Assembly (NCBI GenBank): GCA_036924855.1
Contig: JBAGRP010000001.1
Coordinates: 1,798,001-1,862,000, forward strand
DNA length: 64,000 nt
Direction: 5' to 3'
Source: Nitrobacteraceae bacterium AZCC 2146
Lineage (GTDB): Bacteria > Pseudomonadota > Alphaproteobacteria > Rhizobiales > Xanthobacteraceae
The notes beneath the pieces are model-generated. The model saw nothing but the letters and a program-made list of their open reading frames with translations, was not told the DNA's origin and ran no database searches. Shown here piece by piece: positions 8,354 to 17,149 of this stretch (its first letter is position 1; every line of letters begins with the position of its first letter). A program made the translations under genes and the position numbers.

Positions 8354-9369
8354 GCGCCCAAAACTCCGGCTGCCTCAGCCATCGAAACATCCGTTCTGAG
8401 ACAGCGCACGCCATGGCCGGCGCCGACGTCCACCGCGCCCGGCAGCGCCACGCGGCAACGATCTTCGACAATCGCGCAGCGGTCGGCGAAAGTACAACCG
8501 GAGGGCAGATCGGCAAGCTCGGGCACGGTGCCGGCGATGGTCTGCAGCCGGGCGCCCTTCCGCGCACCAAGACGCGGGCGAGCGCGAAACAGCCCCTGCG
8601 TATAGGGATGTCCCATGCGCGTGAACACGGCATCCGTTGCGCCACTTTCGACGACGGTGCCGCCATACATCACCGCCATGCGCTGGACGCTCTCGGCAAT
8701 AACGCCGAGATCGTGCGAAATCAGGATCATCGACATGCCGCGCTCGGCGACGAGGTCCGCAATCAGGTCGAGGATCTGTCCCTGGATGGTGACGTCGAGC
8801 GCAGTGGTCGGCTCATCGGCGATCAGCACGTCAGGCTGGCAAGCCAGTGCCATGGCAATGGTGACGCGCTGGCGCTGGCCCCCGGAGAACTGGTGCGGAT
8901 AGGCATCGACGCGTTTCGCCGCATCGGGAAGGCCGACACGATCGAGCAAGGCGATGGCTTCCTTGCGCGCCTGCGCAGCCGAACAATTGGTGTGACGCCG
9001 CAACGGCTCGGCCACCTGGCGCCCGATCGTGTGCATCGGATTGAGCGCAGTCATCGGCTCCTGGAAGATCATGCTGATGCGATTGCCGCGCAGCTTGCAG
9101 TAATTCGCATCCGACAGGCCGACCAATTCGCGGCCGTCGAGCCGGATGCTGCCGCTGACGACGGCGCTCTCGGGCAGCAGGCCCATCAGCGCGAGAGCGG
9201 TGACGGACTTGCCGCATCCGGATTCGCCGATAAGACCCAGGGTTTCGCCGCGCTTCAGCGCGAAGCTGACCCCGCGAACGGCCTGCGCGGGCCCGCGGCT
9301 GGTGTTGAGCCGAACGCCGAGGTCCTTGACTTCGATCAAAGGCGCATTAGCGGATCCGTTCATGTTCAA
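8350..9369 (-). CDS. ABC transporter ATPase, DppD/OppD type
   Basis: A 339-aa ATPase. Walker A is GESGCGKSV, the signature is [15 protein letters not shown], and Walker B is [12 protein letters not shown]. The C-terminal oligo_HPY domain includes a [14 protein letters not shown] cysteine cluster typical of DppD/OppD. It overlaps both the permease gene upstream and the DppF-like gene downstream by a few bases, so translation is coupled. An alternative ATG lies 6 nt inside. It is one half of the nucleotide-binding pair of the importer. Confidence 0.9.
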   Translation of the reverse strand: MNMNGSANAPLIEVKDLGVRLNTSRGPAQAVRGVSFALKRGETLGLIGESGCGKSVTALALMGLLPESAVVSGSIRLDGRELVGLSDANYCKLRGNRISMIFQEPMTALNPMHTIGRQVAEPLRRHTNCSAAQARKEAIALLDRVGLPDAAKRVDAYPHQFSGGQRQRVTIAMALACQPDVLIADEPTTALDVTIQGQILDLIADLVAERGMSMILISHDLGVIAESVQRMAVMYGGTVVESGATDAVFTRMGHPYTQGLFRARPRLGARKGARLQTIAGTVPELADLPSGCTFADRCAIVEDRCRVALPGAVDVGAGHGVRCLRTDVSMAEAAGVLGA

Positions 9370-10262
9370 CGCTCCCGTGCCAGCCGGGGATCGAGCAGAT
9401 CGCGCAACCCGTCGCCGAGCAGGTTGAGGCCAAGCACGGCGACTGCGATCGCAGCGCCCGGATAGACCGCGAGCATCGGCGACTGGAACAGCAACGTCTG
9501 CGCATCGTTCAGCATGCGCCCCCAGGACGGCTGCGGCGGCTGCGTGCCGAGCCCCAGGTAGGACAGCGCCGCTTCGGCCAGGATCGCGAGCGCGAACTGG
9601 ATCGTCGCCTGCACGATCAGGGCCGAAAGGATGTTCGGCAGCACGTGCTCGATGGTGATGCGGAAGCCACCCTTACCCGACGCGCGCGCCGCCAGCACGA
9701 ACTCCCGCGCCCAGATCGCGTTGGCCGATCCACGGGTCACCCGGACGAAGGTTGGAATCTGGAAGATGCCGATGGCGGTGATCGAAGTCACCATGCCCGG
9801 GCCTGCGACGGCCGCCAGCATGATCGCCGAGAGCACTGCGGGAAACGCGAACGTGAAGTCGCTCATCCGCATGATGAGCTCTTCGATCCAGCCCTTGCGC
9901 GCAGCGGCGATCAGCCCGAGGCACACGCCTGAAGTAAGGCCGATCCCGACCGCGATGATGCCGACCATGATGGTGGAGCGGGCACCTACCAGGAGCAACG
10001 AGACGATATCGCGGCCAAGCACGTCGGTGCCGAGCCAGTGCGCAGCCGACGGTGGCTGCAGCTTGGATGCTACGTCGATCTCATAAGCCGACCACGGCGT
10101 CCATACCAGCGACAGCAAGGCGGCACAAAGCACCAGCAGGCTGAGCGTGCCGCCCGTGACAAAGCTGCGATGGCGCAGCGCGCGTCGCCAGAAGCCGGTC
10201 GCAAGCTGCGGACGCTCCGGCGCGGCCCGCACGTCGCCCGAAATGCTCAGCGGAGCGCTCAC
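9366..10262 (-). CDS. ABC dipeptide-type permease, DppC type
   Basis: A 298-aa inner-membrane permease with a cytoplasmic N-terminus. A first membrane span lies near residue 35, then the conserved LGTDVLGRDIVS motif of DppC/OppC near residue 98, and five further spans. The ASGKGGFRITIEHVLPN segment is the EAA loop contacting the ATPases. Overlaps of 4 nt on both sides place it firmly in the operon. It forms the translocation path with the DppB-like protein. Confidence 0.9.
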   Translation of the reverse strand: MSAPLSISGDVRAAPERPQLATGFWRRALRHRSFVTGGTLSLLVLCAALLSLVWTPWSAYEIDVASKLQPPSAAHWLGTDVLGRDIVSLLLVGARSTIMVGIIAVGIGLTSGVCLGLIAAARKGWIEELIMRMSDFTFAFPAVLSAIMLAAVAGPGMVTSITAIGIFQIPTFVRVTRGSANAIWAREFVLAARASGKGGFRITIEHVLPNILSALIVQATIQFALAILAEAALSYLGLGTQPPQPSWGRMLNDAQTLLFQSPMLAVYPGAAIAVAVLGLNLLGDGLRDLLDPRLARER

Positions 10263-11209
10263 AGGTTATGCGCCTTGATGCGAGGATCGATGAAGGCATA
10301 GAGCAGATCAACCACGAAATTTACGGTCACGACCATAGCCGCGAGCAGCATCACGCAGTTGCGCACCACGATCAGATCGCGATTGGCGATCGACTGGAAG
10401 ATCAGCCGGCCGAGACCAGGCAGATAGAACACGTTCTCGATCACGATCGTCCCCGCCAGCAGGTTGCCGAACTGAAGACCCATTACAGTCATCACCGGGA
10501 TCATCGCATTGCGCAGCACGTGCCGCCACAATACGTCGTTCTTGCTCAAACCCTTGGCGCGTGCAGTGCGCACGAAATCCTCGCGCAACACCTCAAGCAC
10601 CGCGGAGCGCGTGACCCGTGCAAGGATCGCCGTCTGCACCACCGATAGCGAGATCGCAGGCAACAGCAGCGATTTGATCCCGGCAATGACGCCGTCGTCC
10701 CAGCCCTCAAATCCGCCGGCCGAAAGCCATTGCAGCTTCACCGAGAACAGCAGGATCAGCAGGATGGCGAGCCAGAAATTGGGAAGCGCTATGCCGAACT
10801 GCGTCAGCGACATCACACCCACATCGCCGAGCTTGTTGTGATTTGCTGCCGTATAGATTCCGGCGGTCAGAGCCAGCACAACCGTCATGGACATGGACAT
10901 GATTGCCAATGGAATCGTCAACGTGAGGCGCTCGGCAATCAATCCGGCGATCGACGTACCGTAGGCATAGCTGTTTCCCAGATCGCCTGTCAGCATCCCC
11001 ATGATCCAATGGACATACCGATAGGGCAGCGGTTGATCCAGCCCGAGCTTGACCGTCAGCGCTCGGACGGCATCAGGCGAGGCATCCGCGCCCATCAGCA
11101 TCTGTGCGGCGTTGCCGGGCAAGGCATCCAGAACAAGAAAGATAATCAGCGACGCGCCGACCAGCGTCGCTATCAGCGTCAGAAAGCGGCGAAAAATGAA
11201 GACGCTCAA
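10259..11209 (-). CDS. ABC dipeptide-type permease, DppB type
   Basis: A 316-aa permease with the classic N-terminus (FIFRRFLTLIATLVGASLIIF), the DALPGNAA block, and an EAA loop at ARAKGLSKNDVLWRHVLRN. The C-terminal IDPRIK motif is typical of DppB/OppB. It lies 50 nt downstream of the amidase gene and overlaps the DppC-like gene by 4 nt. Only the binding protein and the amidase hint at the substrate. Confidence 0.9.
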   Translation of the reverse strand: MSVFIFRRFLTLIATLVGASLIIFLVLDALPGNAAQMLMGADASPDAVRALTVKLGLDQPLPYRYVHWIMGMLTGDLGNSYAYGTSIAGLIAERLTLTIPLAIMSMSMTVVLALTAGIYTAANHNKLGDVGVMSLTQFGIALPNFWLAILLILLFSVKLQWLSAGGFEGWDDGVIAGIKSLLLPAISLSVVQTAILARVTRSAVLEVLREDFVRTARAKGLSKNDVLWRHVLRNAMIPVMTVMGLQFGNLLAGTIVIENVFYLPGLGRLIFQSIANRDLIVVRNCVMLLAAMVVTVNFVVDLLYAFIDPRIKAHNL

Positions 11210-11259
11210 GTCCCGATTCCCTTGTTAGCGGCCAAGTGTGGTGGCAGCCGCATCGCCGC

Positions 11260-12690
11260 TTAGCTGACCAGGCTCGGCCACCGGCCGAGAAGATCTTGCG
11301 AGGCCTCAAACAGCGCGCTGACGCGCAGCAATTCGATGTCTCCACGAAATTTGCCGACGAGTTGAATGCCGATCGGCAGGCCGTCCGCGCCAAAGCCACA
11401 GGGCAGACTGACCGCCGGATGGCCGGTCATGTTAAACGGCATCGTCCAGGGAAACCAGTTTGGCCGAACGTCGCTCAACACCTGGCCGTCGATTTCTATC
11501 GTGCCGAACAGATCCTGATCGATCGGAAGCGCGGTGCGGGTGATGGTTGGCATCGCGAGAATATCGACCCTCTGCAACAATGTCTGAATCCGCCGGAACA
11601 GAGACGTACGGTCAAACATTGCCCGCTGATAATCAACACCGCTGACTTCCGTGGCCAGGGCCAGCTGCTTCATGAAGGTCTCGCTCAGCACGTCGCCATG
11701 GTCAGCCGCAAGTTTCTCAAACCGTGCGCGCCAGGCGGTGTGATTGATGGCGCGCCAGATTGGCTCCACCTCAAATCCGTCGGCAGACATTTCCTCGACC
11801 TCGGCCCCAAGGGCTTCCAGCCTGGCAAGAGCGCCCTTGAATGCAGCGACGACGTCGGCGGCAACCGGCCGGCCGGCCGGCGCCAGGCAGAATGCAATCT
11901 TGCGCCCGCGCAGATCGCCGTTTGGAGCCGATCCCTCGACGAAATTCCACGGCGGGAATCCCATCGACCACGGATCAGAAACGTCTTCTCCCGACATTGC
12001 CTGCATCATCAGGGCCGTGTCCGCGACAGTGCGTGTCATCGGCGTCACATAGGTCTGGTTGCCAAATGCGTCCTGCACCTGGCTATGGGGAATAACGCCG
12101 TTACTTTGCTTCAGCCCAACAACGCCGTTGCAGGCCGCCGGAATCCGCGTCGAGCCGCCGCCATCTGTCGCGATCGCAAGAGGCGCTATGCCGCTGGCAA
12201 CCGCAACTGCCGCTCCCCCGCTCGAGCCACCGCTTGAGCGTGCGTCACTCCAGGCATTGCGCGTGCGGCCGAACAACGGCGAATCCGTCAGGCACATGGC
12301 GCCGAACTCCGGCGTCGTGGTCTTGCCCAGCAGAATGGCGCCCTCTGCCCGCATTCGCGCCACGGCAACAGCATCATGGTCAGGAACGTTGTCGTTGTAG
12401 GGAACCGCTCCGAAGGTCGTTCGCACCCCTTTGGTGTTGACCAGATCCTTCACGGTAAACGGAATGCCGTGAAGAAGGCCTAGCGGTTCCCCGACCATGA
12501 CCTCACGCTCTGCCTTCCTTGCCTCGGCCATGGCTTCATCGCCGCAAAGCGTGATGAAGCAGTTCAATGAGGGTTGCATGCGCTCCGCGCGCGCAATGAC
12601 GGCACGCATAATCTCAACCGGCGAAACGTCTTTGCGGACAATCCGCGCCCGGAGTTCGGTCGCTGGCAGGAAACACAGTTCATCGCTCAT
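11260..12690 (-). CDS. Amidase-signature family hydrolase
   Basis: A 476-aa cytoplasmic amidase. The Ser-cisSer-Lys triad is visible as Lys81 (FTVKDL), Ser156 in the GGSSGG signature and Ser180 in DGGGST. The protein hydrolyses a C-N amide bond; family members act on simple amides, peptides amides, carbamates or Glu-tRNA. It heads the leftward importer operon, so it probably cleaves the imported compound after uptake. The start at 12690 faces a divergent LysR gene 96 nt away. It is not GatA by context, since no gatB or gatC is near. Substrate is unknown. Confidence 0.88.
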   Translation of the reverse strand: MSDELCFLPATELRARIVRKDVSPVEIMRAVIARAERMQPSLNCFITLCGDEAMAEARKAEREVMVGEPLGLLHGIPFTVKDLVNTKGVRTTFGAVPYNDNVPDHDAVAVARMRAEGAILLGKTTTPEFGAMCLTDSPLFGRTRNAWSDARSSGGSSGGAAVAVASGIAPLAIATDGGGSTRIPAACNGVVGLKQSNGVIPHSQVQDAFGNQTYVTPMTRTVADTALMMQAMSGEDVSDPWSMGFPPWNFVEGSAPNGDLRGRKIAFCLAPAGRPVAADVVAAFKGALARLEALGAEVEEMSADGFEVEPIWRAINHTAWRARFEKLAADHGDVLSETFMKQLALATEVSGVDYQRAMFDRTSLFRRIQTLLQRVDILAMPTITRTALPIDQDLFGTIEIDGQVLSDVRPNWFPWTMPFNMTGHPAVSLPCGFGADGLPIGIQLVGKFRGDIELLRVSALFEASQDLLGRWPSLVS

Positions 12691-12715
12691 CGCGCTAAAG
12701 TCCCCAGGGTCGAAG

Positions 12716-12731
12716 TGTCACAAAGATGACA
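12716..12731. promoter_or_regulatory. Inverted repeat in divergent amidase/LysR promoter
   Basis: TGTCA-N6-TGACA forms a 5-bp dyad about 25 nt upstream of the amidase start and 55 nt upstream of the LysR start. Its position suits a LysR operator, but the symmetry is short and could be chance. Confidence 0.35.
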
Positions 12732-12786
12732 TTCACGTTGACTTCAGGTCCAATACCAATGCACAACTAACCCATACGATTTCAGT

Positions 12787-13683
12787 ATGGCAAAAATGGA
12801 TCTCCGCCGTCTCCGCTATTTCGTTGCTGTGGCAGAAGAACGCAGCGTCGGCCGGGCGGCCGTCCGCCTGCGCATGGCGCAGCCGCCATTGTCGGTCCAG
12901 ATTCGCAAACTGGAAGCGGAAGTAGGAACCTCGCTGTTTCATCGGGACGCGCGGGGAATGAAGCTGACGGCAGCCGGTCGTGCCTTGCTCTCGCGCGCGC
13001 GTGAAGCGCTGGCCTTGACAGCTGAAGGTTTCGAGGCAGCCCGCGCGGTGGCGGCGGGGCGCCGGGGAAGATTGTCAGTCGGATACATGTTCGCGCTCGC
13101 CCACGCCGTGTTGCCTAAACTCGTTCCGGAACTCCGTCGATCCCTTCCGAAAGTCGATCTCGAGTTCATAGAACTCAGCGCGGCGACGCGTGAGGCGCGG
13201 TTGCTGGACCACAGCGTGACTGTCGCACTGTGCATGCCTGCAATTCGCCATACCGAGATTGAAGCTTCCATCATCGGAACGCAGCGATTGATGCTTGCCA
13301 TGCCGGCCGGTTCGCCCCTGGCGCGCTCCGCGGCAATACCGGTGAAAAGACTGCAGGGGCGCCCGCTTGTCAGCTTGCCCGGATCTGCCGAAGATCCCGC
13401 GACCTCTGTTGTGACGTCGCTGCTGAGACGGCATCAGGTCAGTATGCCGGTTGCCAACCGGGTCGAAACGGTCCACTCGGCGCTCAGCATGGTCCTGGCC
13501 GGAGAAGGCTTGGCTATCCTTCCTGCCTGCGCCGAACTCGGATGCCCAACCGGCGTCGTGTTCAGACCCTTCCTGGATGCCGACGATGCTATCGATGTCG
13601 CGGTTTGCTGGCGCCGAGATTCTCTCAATCCGTTAGTTCGGAATTTCCTGAAGTGCGCGGAAAGGGTGATCCGTCAGGTCTGA
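12787..13683 (+). CDS. LysR-family transcriptional regulator
   Basis: A 298-aa LysR protein. The helix-turn-helix is at about residues 17-40 (VGRAAVRLRMAQPPLSVQIRKLE), followed by the effector domain. The MDLRRLRYFVAVAEER opening is typical of the CatR/CbnR-like branch, which often controls aromatic or amide catabolism. It is divergent from the amidase/peptide-importer operon and likely regulates it. The start ATG at 12787 lies beside the conserved MDLRRL motif; length is typical. Confidence 0.9.
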   Translation: MAKMDLRRLRYFVAVAEERSVGRAAVRLRMAQPPLSVQIRKLEAEVGTSLFHRDARGMKLTAAGRALLSRAREALALTAEGFEAARAVAAGRRGRLSVGYMFALAHAVLPKLVPELRRSLPKVDLEFIELSAATREARLLDHSVTVALCMPAIRHTEIEASIIGTQRLMLAMPAGSPLARSAAIPVKRLQGRPLVSLPGSAEDPATSVVTSLLRRHQVSMPVANRVETVHSALSMVLAGEGLAILPACAELGCPTGVVFRPFLDADDAIDVAVCWRRDSLNPLVRNFLKCAERVIRQV

Positions 13684-14212
13684 TCGTTGGCGGGCTTGAA
13701 GGTCTCGTTGACTAATTTGGATCTTATTCGATTTCCCGATGTACACATCGTGCACACGCTGCCCTGCAACCAATTACAAAAAAACTAGACACTCGGTCCA
13801 ATCCATCATTGGACAATGATTAAAGCGCATCGCCGCGTTGTCGTTACCCGTGAATGATTGTTGGACCAGCCTGTTGAGCACCGACGTCCTGAACAGTTCA
13901 GCTGATTAGAAGCGCCCCGCGACTGCGCGAGCCTGTTCCCCGTTATTTAGAGCTAGCAGCCCAGACAAAATCGTCTGAGAGAATCTCTTCAGTTTCGACT
14001 TCTCAAACGGTGTTTTTCATTAAGTGGTTGAAATTAATGGCGCGCCCGAAAGGATTCGAACCTCTGCCCCCTAGGCACGCCAGTGCAATGGCGTTTTTGC
14101 ACTCTGCATACAATTTGTTGGATATGCCATTGTTTTCATCGGCATACGCGGACATTTTGGGCACGCTACGAAACCCAGAACGGTTAAACTAGAGGTCAGC
14201 GAGGCGGGACGC
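13684..14212. other. Intergenic region between cassettes b and c
   Basis: This 529-nt stretch has no supported gene. It contains the tRNA-Arg-like T-arm/acceptor fragment at 14038-14072. A small dyad (TCCAAT-N5-ATTGGA) lies near 13798-13814. AT content is higher than in the neighbours, consistent with a junction between transferred segments. Confidence 0.55.
14038..14072 (-). pseudogene. tRNA-Arg-like 3' fragment (T arm and acceptor), att-like footprint
   Basis: On the minus strand it reads GGGGGCAGAGG, T loop TTCGAAT, CCTTT, acceptor CGGGCGC, discriminator G and CCA. It shares the acceptor strand, discriminator and CCA with the 5423-5470 fragment, in the same orientation. No D arm or 5' acceptor strand is found within 80 nt, so it is not a tRNA gene. 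It marks the boundary between the peptide-importer module and the GntR module. Confidence 0.65.
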
Positions 14213-14923
14213 GTGCGGAAAAAATCGGACGTCAGTAAGGGGCGAAAGACAATCAAGCTCAAGCGGACTGGCCTGCATGAGCGCGCCGCGGCGCGGATGC
14301 GAGCAATGATTATTCGCGGAGAACTGGAGCCTGGCTCGCCGACGCAGGAAACCAAGCTGTCCAAGGCGCTTGGCGTTTCGCGAACTCCATTGCGCGAAGC
14401 CATGAAGCTGTTGGCCGCCGAAGGGCTGGTAGAATTGCGCCCGAACCGCAGCCCGCGCATCGCGGATATCGAAACAGATCGCGTGTTCGAGCTGTTCGAA
14501 GCGCTCGCCGGTATCGAACGGCTCGCGGCCGAACTTGCCGCCCAACGCGCCACCGAGCGCGAATTGCAACGGCTTCGCCTCCTGCAGACCCGCATGGAGA
14601 GCCGCCATCGGGACGGCAGGCTCGACGACTACTTCGCCATCAATGGAGAGATCCACGGCCTGATCGTTCGGGCGGCGCGGAATACACCACTGCGCGAGGC
14701 GCACGAGACGCTGCTGTCGCGGGCCGAACGCGCCCGCTATCTCGCGCTCAGCGCGGAGCGGCGCTGGAGCAATTCCGTCGAAGAACATGCGGCGATTCTT
14801 GCCGCGCTCGAAGCCCGCGACGGCGAAACGGCCGGGCGCCTTCTCTCCGCGCATGTCCAACGCACCGGCACGGCGCTTTGGGAGGTTCTGGCCAAAACCA
14901 CGCTCAGCAGGCCGGCGGCCTGA
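14213..14923 (+). CDS. GntR-family regulator, FadR/VanR (FCD) type
   Basis: A 236-aa regulator starting with GTG. The winged helix domain is at about residues 20-85 (LGVSRTPLREAMKLLAAEGL is the signature second helix and turn). An all-helical FCD effector domain follows, with the metal-site pattern of Asp and His residues (NGEIHGLI, EEHAAILAALEARD). Such proteins usually repress neighbouring catabolic genes and are released by a carboxylate or amino-acid-like ligand. It lies 2 nt upstream of the racemase-like gene and is probably co-transcribed with it. Confidence 0.88.
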   Translation: MRKKSDVSKGRKTIKLKRTGLHERAAARMRAMIIRGELEPGSPTQETKLSKALGVSRTPLREAMKLLAAEGLVELRPNRSPRIADIETDRVFELFEALAGIERLAAELAAQRATERELQRLRLLQTRMESRHRDGRLDDYFAINGEIHGLIVRAARNTPLREAHETLLSRAERARYLALSAERRWSNSVEEHAAILAALEARDGETAGRLLSAHVQRTGTALWEVLAKTTLSRPAA

Positions 14924-14925
14924 TC

Positions 14926-15675
14926 ATGAACATCCTGCTTCTCAACCCCAACACGCGCGCCGACATCACCGAACTCATGCTGACGGTTGGGCAGCGCGCC
15001 GTGTCGCCGGGAACCTCGCTGATACCCCTCACCGCACCACGCGGCGTGCCGTACATATCGACGCGCGCCGAAGCACAGATCGGCGGGGCCGTCGCGCTCG
15101 AAATGCTCGCGGAGCGTCACCGGGAGGTTGATGCCGCGATCATCGCGGCTTTCGGCGATCCCGGACTTTTCGCCGCGAGAGAACTATTCGACATTCCCAT
15201 TGTCGGGATGGCAGAGGCTGCGATGCTCACCGCCTGCATGGCGGGGCGTCGATTCGGCCTGGTGACGTTCGCGCGCGCGCTTGGCCCCTGGTACGAGGAG
15301 TGCGTTCGCGTCCACGGACTCTGGGAAAGATGTGCCGGCATCCGCATGCTCGATGGCCCATTCCGAGAGATTGCCGAGGTAGGGGCCGAAAAGGAAGACC
15401 TTCTGGTCGAACTTGCGAAGCGCGCTGTGGAGGAGGACGAGGCCGACGTCTTGATTTTGGCAGGCGCGCCGTTGTCCGGGCTGGCAGAGCGTGTCGCCGA
15501 GAGGATTCCCGTTCCTGTGATTGATCAGGTCGTGGCCGCCGTGAAGCAGGCCGAAGCCCTGCTCGCGCTCCGCCTGCGAAAAGCGACCGCAGGCACATTT
15601 CGCCGGCCCGACGCGAAACCGACGAGCGGACTCGCAGCTCCGCTGGCCGCTCGTCTCGAACATCGCGACGCCTGA
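14926..15675 (+). CDS. Asp/Glu/hydantoin racemase-family protein lacking both catalytic Cys
   Basis: A 249-aa protein of the Asp_Glu_race fold (MNILLLNPNT opening; FGDPGL block at 76-81; ADVLILAG block at 173-180). Hydantoin, allantoin and aspartate racemases use one Cys in each of two pseudo-symmetric halves. Here the expected Cys before FGDPGL is Ala75, and the expected LGCA motif reads LAGA, with Gly180 in the Cys place. The protein is therefore unlikely to be a two-base racemase. A decarboxylase-, isomerase- or hydrolase-like activity, or loss of activity, is possible. Its stop abuts the stop of the convergent amidase gene. Confidence 0.8.
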   Translation: MNILLLNPNTRADITELMLTVGQRAVSPGTSLIPLTAPRGVPYISTRAEAQIGGAVALEMLAERHREVDAAIIAAFGDPGLFAARELFDIPIVGMAEAAMLTACMAGRRFGLVTFARALGPWYEECVRVHGLWERCAGIRMLDGPFREIAEVGAEKEDLLVELAKRAVEEDEADVLILAGAPLSGLAERVAERIPVPVIDQVVAAVKQAEALLALRLRKATAGTFRRPDAKPTSGLAAPLAARLEHRDA

Positions 15676-17064
15676 TCAAATGGGTGGCCGAAGATGAAAA
15701 AATCCCAGTTGCTGCTCGATCCTCCGGCCGAATGCGAACAGTTTGGACTCCTGTCCCGGGGCGGCAACGATCTGGACGCCGAACGGCATTTGATCGGGAC
15801 GTCTCGGCGTCGGCAATGTAAGGACCGGGAAGCCGACGAGCGAGACGATGAAGGTAACGGCGAGGTAGTCGATCGGCGTTTCGAGGCGCATGTCGTCAAT
15901 CCGCGTCACCTCGCCCGCGTCATTGTTCCACGGGAAGACCGAAGCGGCAGGCGCGACGAGGAAATCCTTCCGCGCCAACAGGTCGCGAAAACTGCGGTAG
16001 ATAGCGGTACGACGCCGCTCGGCGGACAGATAATCCTGCGCCGTAAGGTGGCCACCCGCCTCGATGTTCCAAACAACGGTCGGCGTCAGCTCGGCCCGTC
16101 GATCTCTCAGGAGGTCGCCATAGCTGTCGGCGACATGCGCGGCCCGCAACGTACGAAAAGCTTCGATGGCGCCGCTGCAGTCGGGAGAAGCTTCCTCGAC
16201 ATCGGCGATGCCGGACAGCGCATCGCAAGCCGCGACAAAGCGCGAGCGGATTTCATTCGCGACCGGCGCGACGCCGAAGTCGGGTGTGACCGCGAGCAGC
16301 GGTCGCTTCCCATCAGGCTCATCGCCGGGCTTGATGCCGACGGACAGCGGATCGCGCATGTCGGGCCCAATGCAGGCGGCGAGCCCAAGTTCGAGATCGT
16401 CGACGCTGCGAGCCAAAAGCCCGTGTGTCGCGAGCATATCCCAGCCACGCGGACGGGCGGGTGCCGGAATTCGGCCTGGTGTCGGACGGATCGAGACGAC
16501 ATCGCAGAAACTTGCTGGCGTCCGCACGGAGCCGCCAAAGTCAGTACCGTGAGCGAGAGAGGCCATTCCGGTTGCGACGGCAACGGCGGAGCCACCCGAA
16601 GAGCCGCCGGAAGTCAGATCAAGATCGAAGGGATTGCGCGTCGGTCCGCAAAGGCGATTGGCACACACAGCGCCAAAGCCGAATTCCGGCGTGTTGGTCT
16701 TGCCAATAATGCCCGCCCCGGCCTGTCGAAGTCTCGTCACCACAAGTTCGTCTTGCTCCGGGACGTGGTGCTGGAACAGCAACGATCCATATGTCGTGCG
16801 CAATCCCCTTGTATTTGTCAGATCCTTCACGGCGATCGGAACACCATGGAGCGGTCCTGTCGGACCGCGCGCCGCGTCGCAGGCGTCGGCCTGACGGCGC
16901 GCACCGTCCGCATCGACTGTAATAAAAGCCGAGAACTGGGCGTCGTGTGCGGTGATGCGCGCGAGATGCGCCTCGAGCGCATCGCGCGCGGAAATCTCAC
17001 GCCGCTCCAAGGCCTTGGCCAGTGCGATAGCTGTAAGCTCGCAGGGACTATCGTCAAACGTCAT
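15676..17064 (-). CDS. Amidase-signature family hydrolase
   Basis: A 462-aa amidase with Lys80 (IAVKDL), Ser155 in SGGSSGGS and Ser179 in DFGGSVR forming the family triad. ATG at 17064 begins the conserved N-terminus (ALAKALERREISARDALEAHLARI); a longer in-frame start at 17196 overlaps the divergent operon. It is convergent with the racemase-like gene, their stops abutting at TGATCA, and divergent from the polyamine-type importer. It probably hydrolyses an amide brought in by that importer. It is a distant paralogue of the amidase at 11260-12690, not a duplicate. Confidence 0.87.
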   Translation of the reverse strand: MTFDDSPCELTAIALAKALERREISARDALEAHLARITAHDAQFSAFITVDADGARRQADACDAARGPTGPLHGVPIAVKDLTNTRGLRTTYGSLLFQHHVPEQDELVVTRLRQAGAGIIGKTNTPEFGFGAVCANRLCGPTRNPFDLDLTSGGSSGGSAVAVATGMASLAHGTDFGGSVRTPASFCDVVSIRPTPGRIPAPARPRGWDMLATHGLLARSVDDLELGLAACIGPDMRDPLSVGIKPGDEPDGKRPLLAVTPDFGVAPVANEIRSRFVAACDALSGIADVEEASPDCSGAIEAFRTLRAAHVADSYGDLLRDRRAELTPTVVWNIEAGGHLTAQDYLSAERRRTAIYRSFRDLLARKDFLVAPAASVFPWNNDAGEVTRIDDMRLETPIDYLAVTFIVSLVGFPVLTLPTPRRPDQMPFGVQIVAAPGQESKLFAFGRRIEQQLGFFHLRPPI

Positions 17065-17076
17065 GGAGCAAGAATG

Positions 17077-17089
17077 CACGAACTTCGTG
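17077..17089. promoter_or_regulatory. Short perfect dyad in amidase/ABC divergent promoter
   Basis: CACGAA-C-TTCGTG is a 13-bp perfect palindrome between the divergent amidase and ABC genes. It could be an operator, for example for the GntR regulator of this cassette, but there is no other copy to support that. Confidence 0.3.
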
Positions 17090-17149
17090 GGAATGACGAT
17101 AGCGTAGGCACGGGACTTGCTTTCTTCTGGATATCGGGAGGAGCAATCC

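Noticed and set aside
14010..14192. A 60-codon frame starting near MARPKGFEPL
   Set aside because: This peptide is the well-known spurious translation of a tRNA 3' end, here the fragment at 14038-14072.
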